41,072 nt of DNA from Listeria costaricensis (GTDB lineage Bacteria > Bacillota > Bacilli > Lactobacillales > Listeriaceae). A program made the translations under genes and the position numbers. Within the stretch, counting starts at the first letter, position 1, and the number at the start of each line of letters is the position of its first letter. The stretch covers positions 1 to 41,072 of the forward strand of contig NZ_FXUT01000022.1 of assembly GCF_900183385.1 (NCBI RefSeq), given 5' to 3'. The notes below the pieces were generated by a model, which worked only from the letters and a program-made list of their open reading frames with translations, made no database searches and had not been told where the DNA came from. Positions 39,994 to 41,072 of the stretch are shown here, one piece after another.

Positions 39994-40461
39994 TTAGTAC
40001 CCGCGAATTTTATCAAAATTGATTTCCCCAAGCGGTACACCCGTTTCCAAAAATGTTTTCAAGCTACTCAAAACGACCGGCCACCCATTATTGTATCCTT
40101 CAACGGTGTTAGGAGTCGTTTCAAAGTCCTCCGCCAGCAGGTGTTCATGGGTTAACGTCAGTCGCACCACCTCGCCAAGCGGCTGAATTTGAAATGAGAC
40201 AATCGGCAGCGGATCATGCTTCACTTTTTGACCTACATAGCTCCACGTAAAGCGAAGACAACGATTTTCCTCGCAAGTAAGAATCGTACCAAAATCAGTC
40301 ACTTGCCCATCACGTAAATATTCAACCGGTTCCCCCACTTGAAAAGTAGAGCGGATCTTGCTTCCAAAAAAGTATTGAGCCGTCTTTTCACCATCTGTTA
40401 AAGCATCCCATAGTGATTCTTTTGTCGCTTGGATATACGTTACATAAGAAAACGTTTTCAT
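39994..40461 (-). CDS. SRPBCC/AHSA1-type protein (second copy)
   Basis: A 155-residue START-like protein. YIQATKESLWDALTDGEKTAQYFFG opens the domain (in part AQYFFG), then LRFTWSYVG and VRLTLTHEHL, with a final helix GWPVVLSSLKTFLETG. It follows the usual AHSA1 pattern. It resembles the copy at 13906-14382 only at the fold level. The ATG at 40461 follows GAGAGGAGCGAATT. Ligand and role unknown. Confidence 0.85.
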   Translation of the reverse strand: MKTFSYVTYIQATKESLWDALTDGEKTAQYFFGSKIRSTFQVGEPVEYLRDGQVTDFGTILTCEENRCLRFTWSYVGQKVKHDPLPIVSFQIQPLGEVVRLTLTHEHLLAEDFETTPNTVEGYNNGWPVVLSSLKTFLETGVPLGEINFDKIRGY

Positions 40462-40492
40462 TTCAATTCGCTCCTCTCTTCTTTATTCTAAC

Positions 40493-40523
40493 AAAAAAAG
40501 AGCCAAACCCCTAAGTTTGACCC
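40493..40523 (-). terminator. Terminator after the PhnA/YjdM-like gene
   Basis: On the minus strand GGGTCAAAC and GTTTGGCTC pair with two G-T wobbles and lead into TTTTTTT. It lies 8 bases after the stop. Confidence 0.7.
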
Positions 40524-40530
40524 TTTTAGA

Positions 40531-40875
40531 TTAAATTTTCTTCACGAATTCAGATTTCAATTTCATGGCGCCAAAACCGTCAATTTTACAATCAATATTG
40601 TGATCGCCTTCCACTAGGCGGATATTTTTGACTCTCGTTCCCATTTTCAGGGGATTCGATGCACCTTTTACTTTTAAATCTTTGATGACCGTAATCGTAT
40701 CTCCATCAGCAAGTAAGTTGCCGTTTGCGTCTTTTACGACAAGACCTTCTTCTGCCGGCGCGCTGCTTTCAGATGCTACATTCCATTCATGTCCACATTC
40801 CGGGCAGACAAGCATCCCCCTGTCTTCATAAGCATATTCCGAGTTGCATTCCGGACAATTTGGCAATTTTGTCAT
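40531..40875 (-). CDS. PhnA/YjdM-like zinc ribbon protein
   Basis: A 114-residue protein with a Cys4 zinc ribbon ([25 protein letters not shown], residues about 7-31, in part CPEC and CPECGHEW) and the conserved YjdM/PhnA C-terminal domain ([20 protein letters not shown], then [20 protein letters not shown]). Despite the PhnA name, it is not known to cleave phosphonoacetate; the function is unknown. ATG 40875 is chosen: the upstream ATG at 40884 is only 2 bases from GGAGGA. It ends at a terminator. Confidence 0.92.
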   Translation of the reverse strand: MTKLPNCPECNSEYAYEDRGMLVCPECGHEWNVASESSAPAEEGLVVKDANGNLLADGDTITVIKDLKVKGASNPLKMGTRVKNIRLVEGDHNIDCKIDGFGAMKLKSEFVKKI

Positions 40876-41031
40876 TTTGTACATTCCTCCATTTCCTTTT
40901 TATTATACTAAAAAAACCACTGCTAATGAATGCCTGATTTTCACTTTTTTCTTTCTTTTGGACAGATTTTTTAAAATAGATTTAAAAGTGTAATCTTTTT
41001 TGAATTATTTTCATAAATTTCATTTTTCATA

Positions 41032-41060
41032 TTAACAATTGTATAATTTGAGGTTATAAT
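41032..41060 (+). promoter_or_regulatory. Promoter reading out of the right edge
   Basis: TTAACA (41032-41037) and a perfect TATAAT (41055-41060) with exactly 17 bases between them. It drives a gene beyond the window. Confidence 0.65.
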
Positions 41061-41072
41061 ATAGTGGTTGTT

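Overview
The window looks like a chromosomal segment of a low-to-moderate GC Firmicute of the Listeriaceae. This is inferred from an RsbR-type stressosome protein, a Listeria-type PgdA peptidoglycan deacetylase, a low-affinity class B PBP beside a small Ser/Asp-rich membrane protein and an LCP protein, a PrfA-like Crp/Fnr regulator, strong GGAGG ribosome binding sites and frequent TTG starts. No rRNA, tRNA, CRISPR array, insertion sequence or phage gene was seen. The species cannot be fixed from the sequence alone.

Layout. 1-3.6 kb: a small helical protein of unknown role, an RsbR paralog, a FrnE-type DsbA oxidoreductase and RlmN. 3.7-10.4 kb: two divergent blocks. Leftward is a PadR regulator, a HAAS/DUF1700 membrane protein and a DUF4097 repeat protein. 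Rightward is a MoxR ATPase, a DUF58 protein and a membrane transglutaminase. 10.4-14.5 kb: a CurA/YfmJ-type reductase, a membrane-protein gene broken by an in-frame TAG, an ECF sigma/anti-sigma/membrane-protein operon with an ECF-like promoter, and an SRPBCC protein. 14.5-24 kb: a cell-envelope region with LCP, a small Ser/Asp-rich membrane protein, a class B PBP, VanZ, a second PadR/HAAS system with an unusual WWPL membrane repeat, a stand-alone condensation-domain protein divergent from that PadR, PgdA and a TtcA-like tRNA thiolase. 24.1-26.6 kb: an AT-rich stretch with a GT-C type membrane glycosyltransferase and about 0.9 kb that is almost gene-free. 26.6-30.5 kb: a ZIP metal transporter with a small helical protein, DUF1149, a PiT phosphate transporter and a pair of small membrane proteins. 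30.9-37.9 kb: a glycoside-utilisation locus with an AraC-GH39 fusion regulator divergent from a GPH symporter, a NagZ-like GH3 and an HSL-type esterase, with a cre site upstream of the symporter. 37.9-41 kb: a Cho-like short UvrC paralog, a PrfA-like regulator, an SRPBCC protein and a PhnA/YjdM protein.

The strongest leads are the AraC-GH39 fusion whose two catalytic glutamates are intact, beside an uncharacterised transporter/GH3/esterase operon; the PadR-HAAS-WWPL repeat operon sharing overlapping promoters and two matching operator sequences with a condensation-like acyltransferase; a possible ATC start codon for that PadR; the amber codon at a likely Trp position in a membrane protein; and the UvrC paralog lacking its whole C-terminal nuclease half. 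All family assignments come from motif recognition, not database searches.
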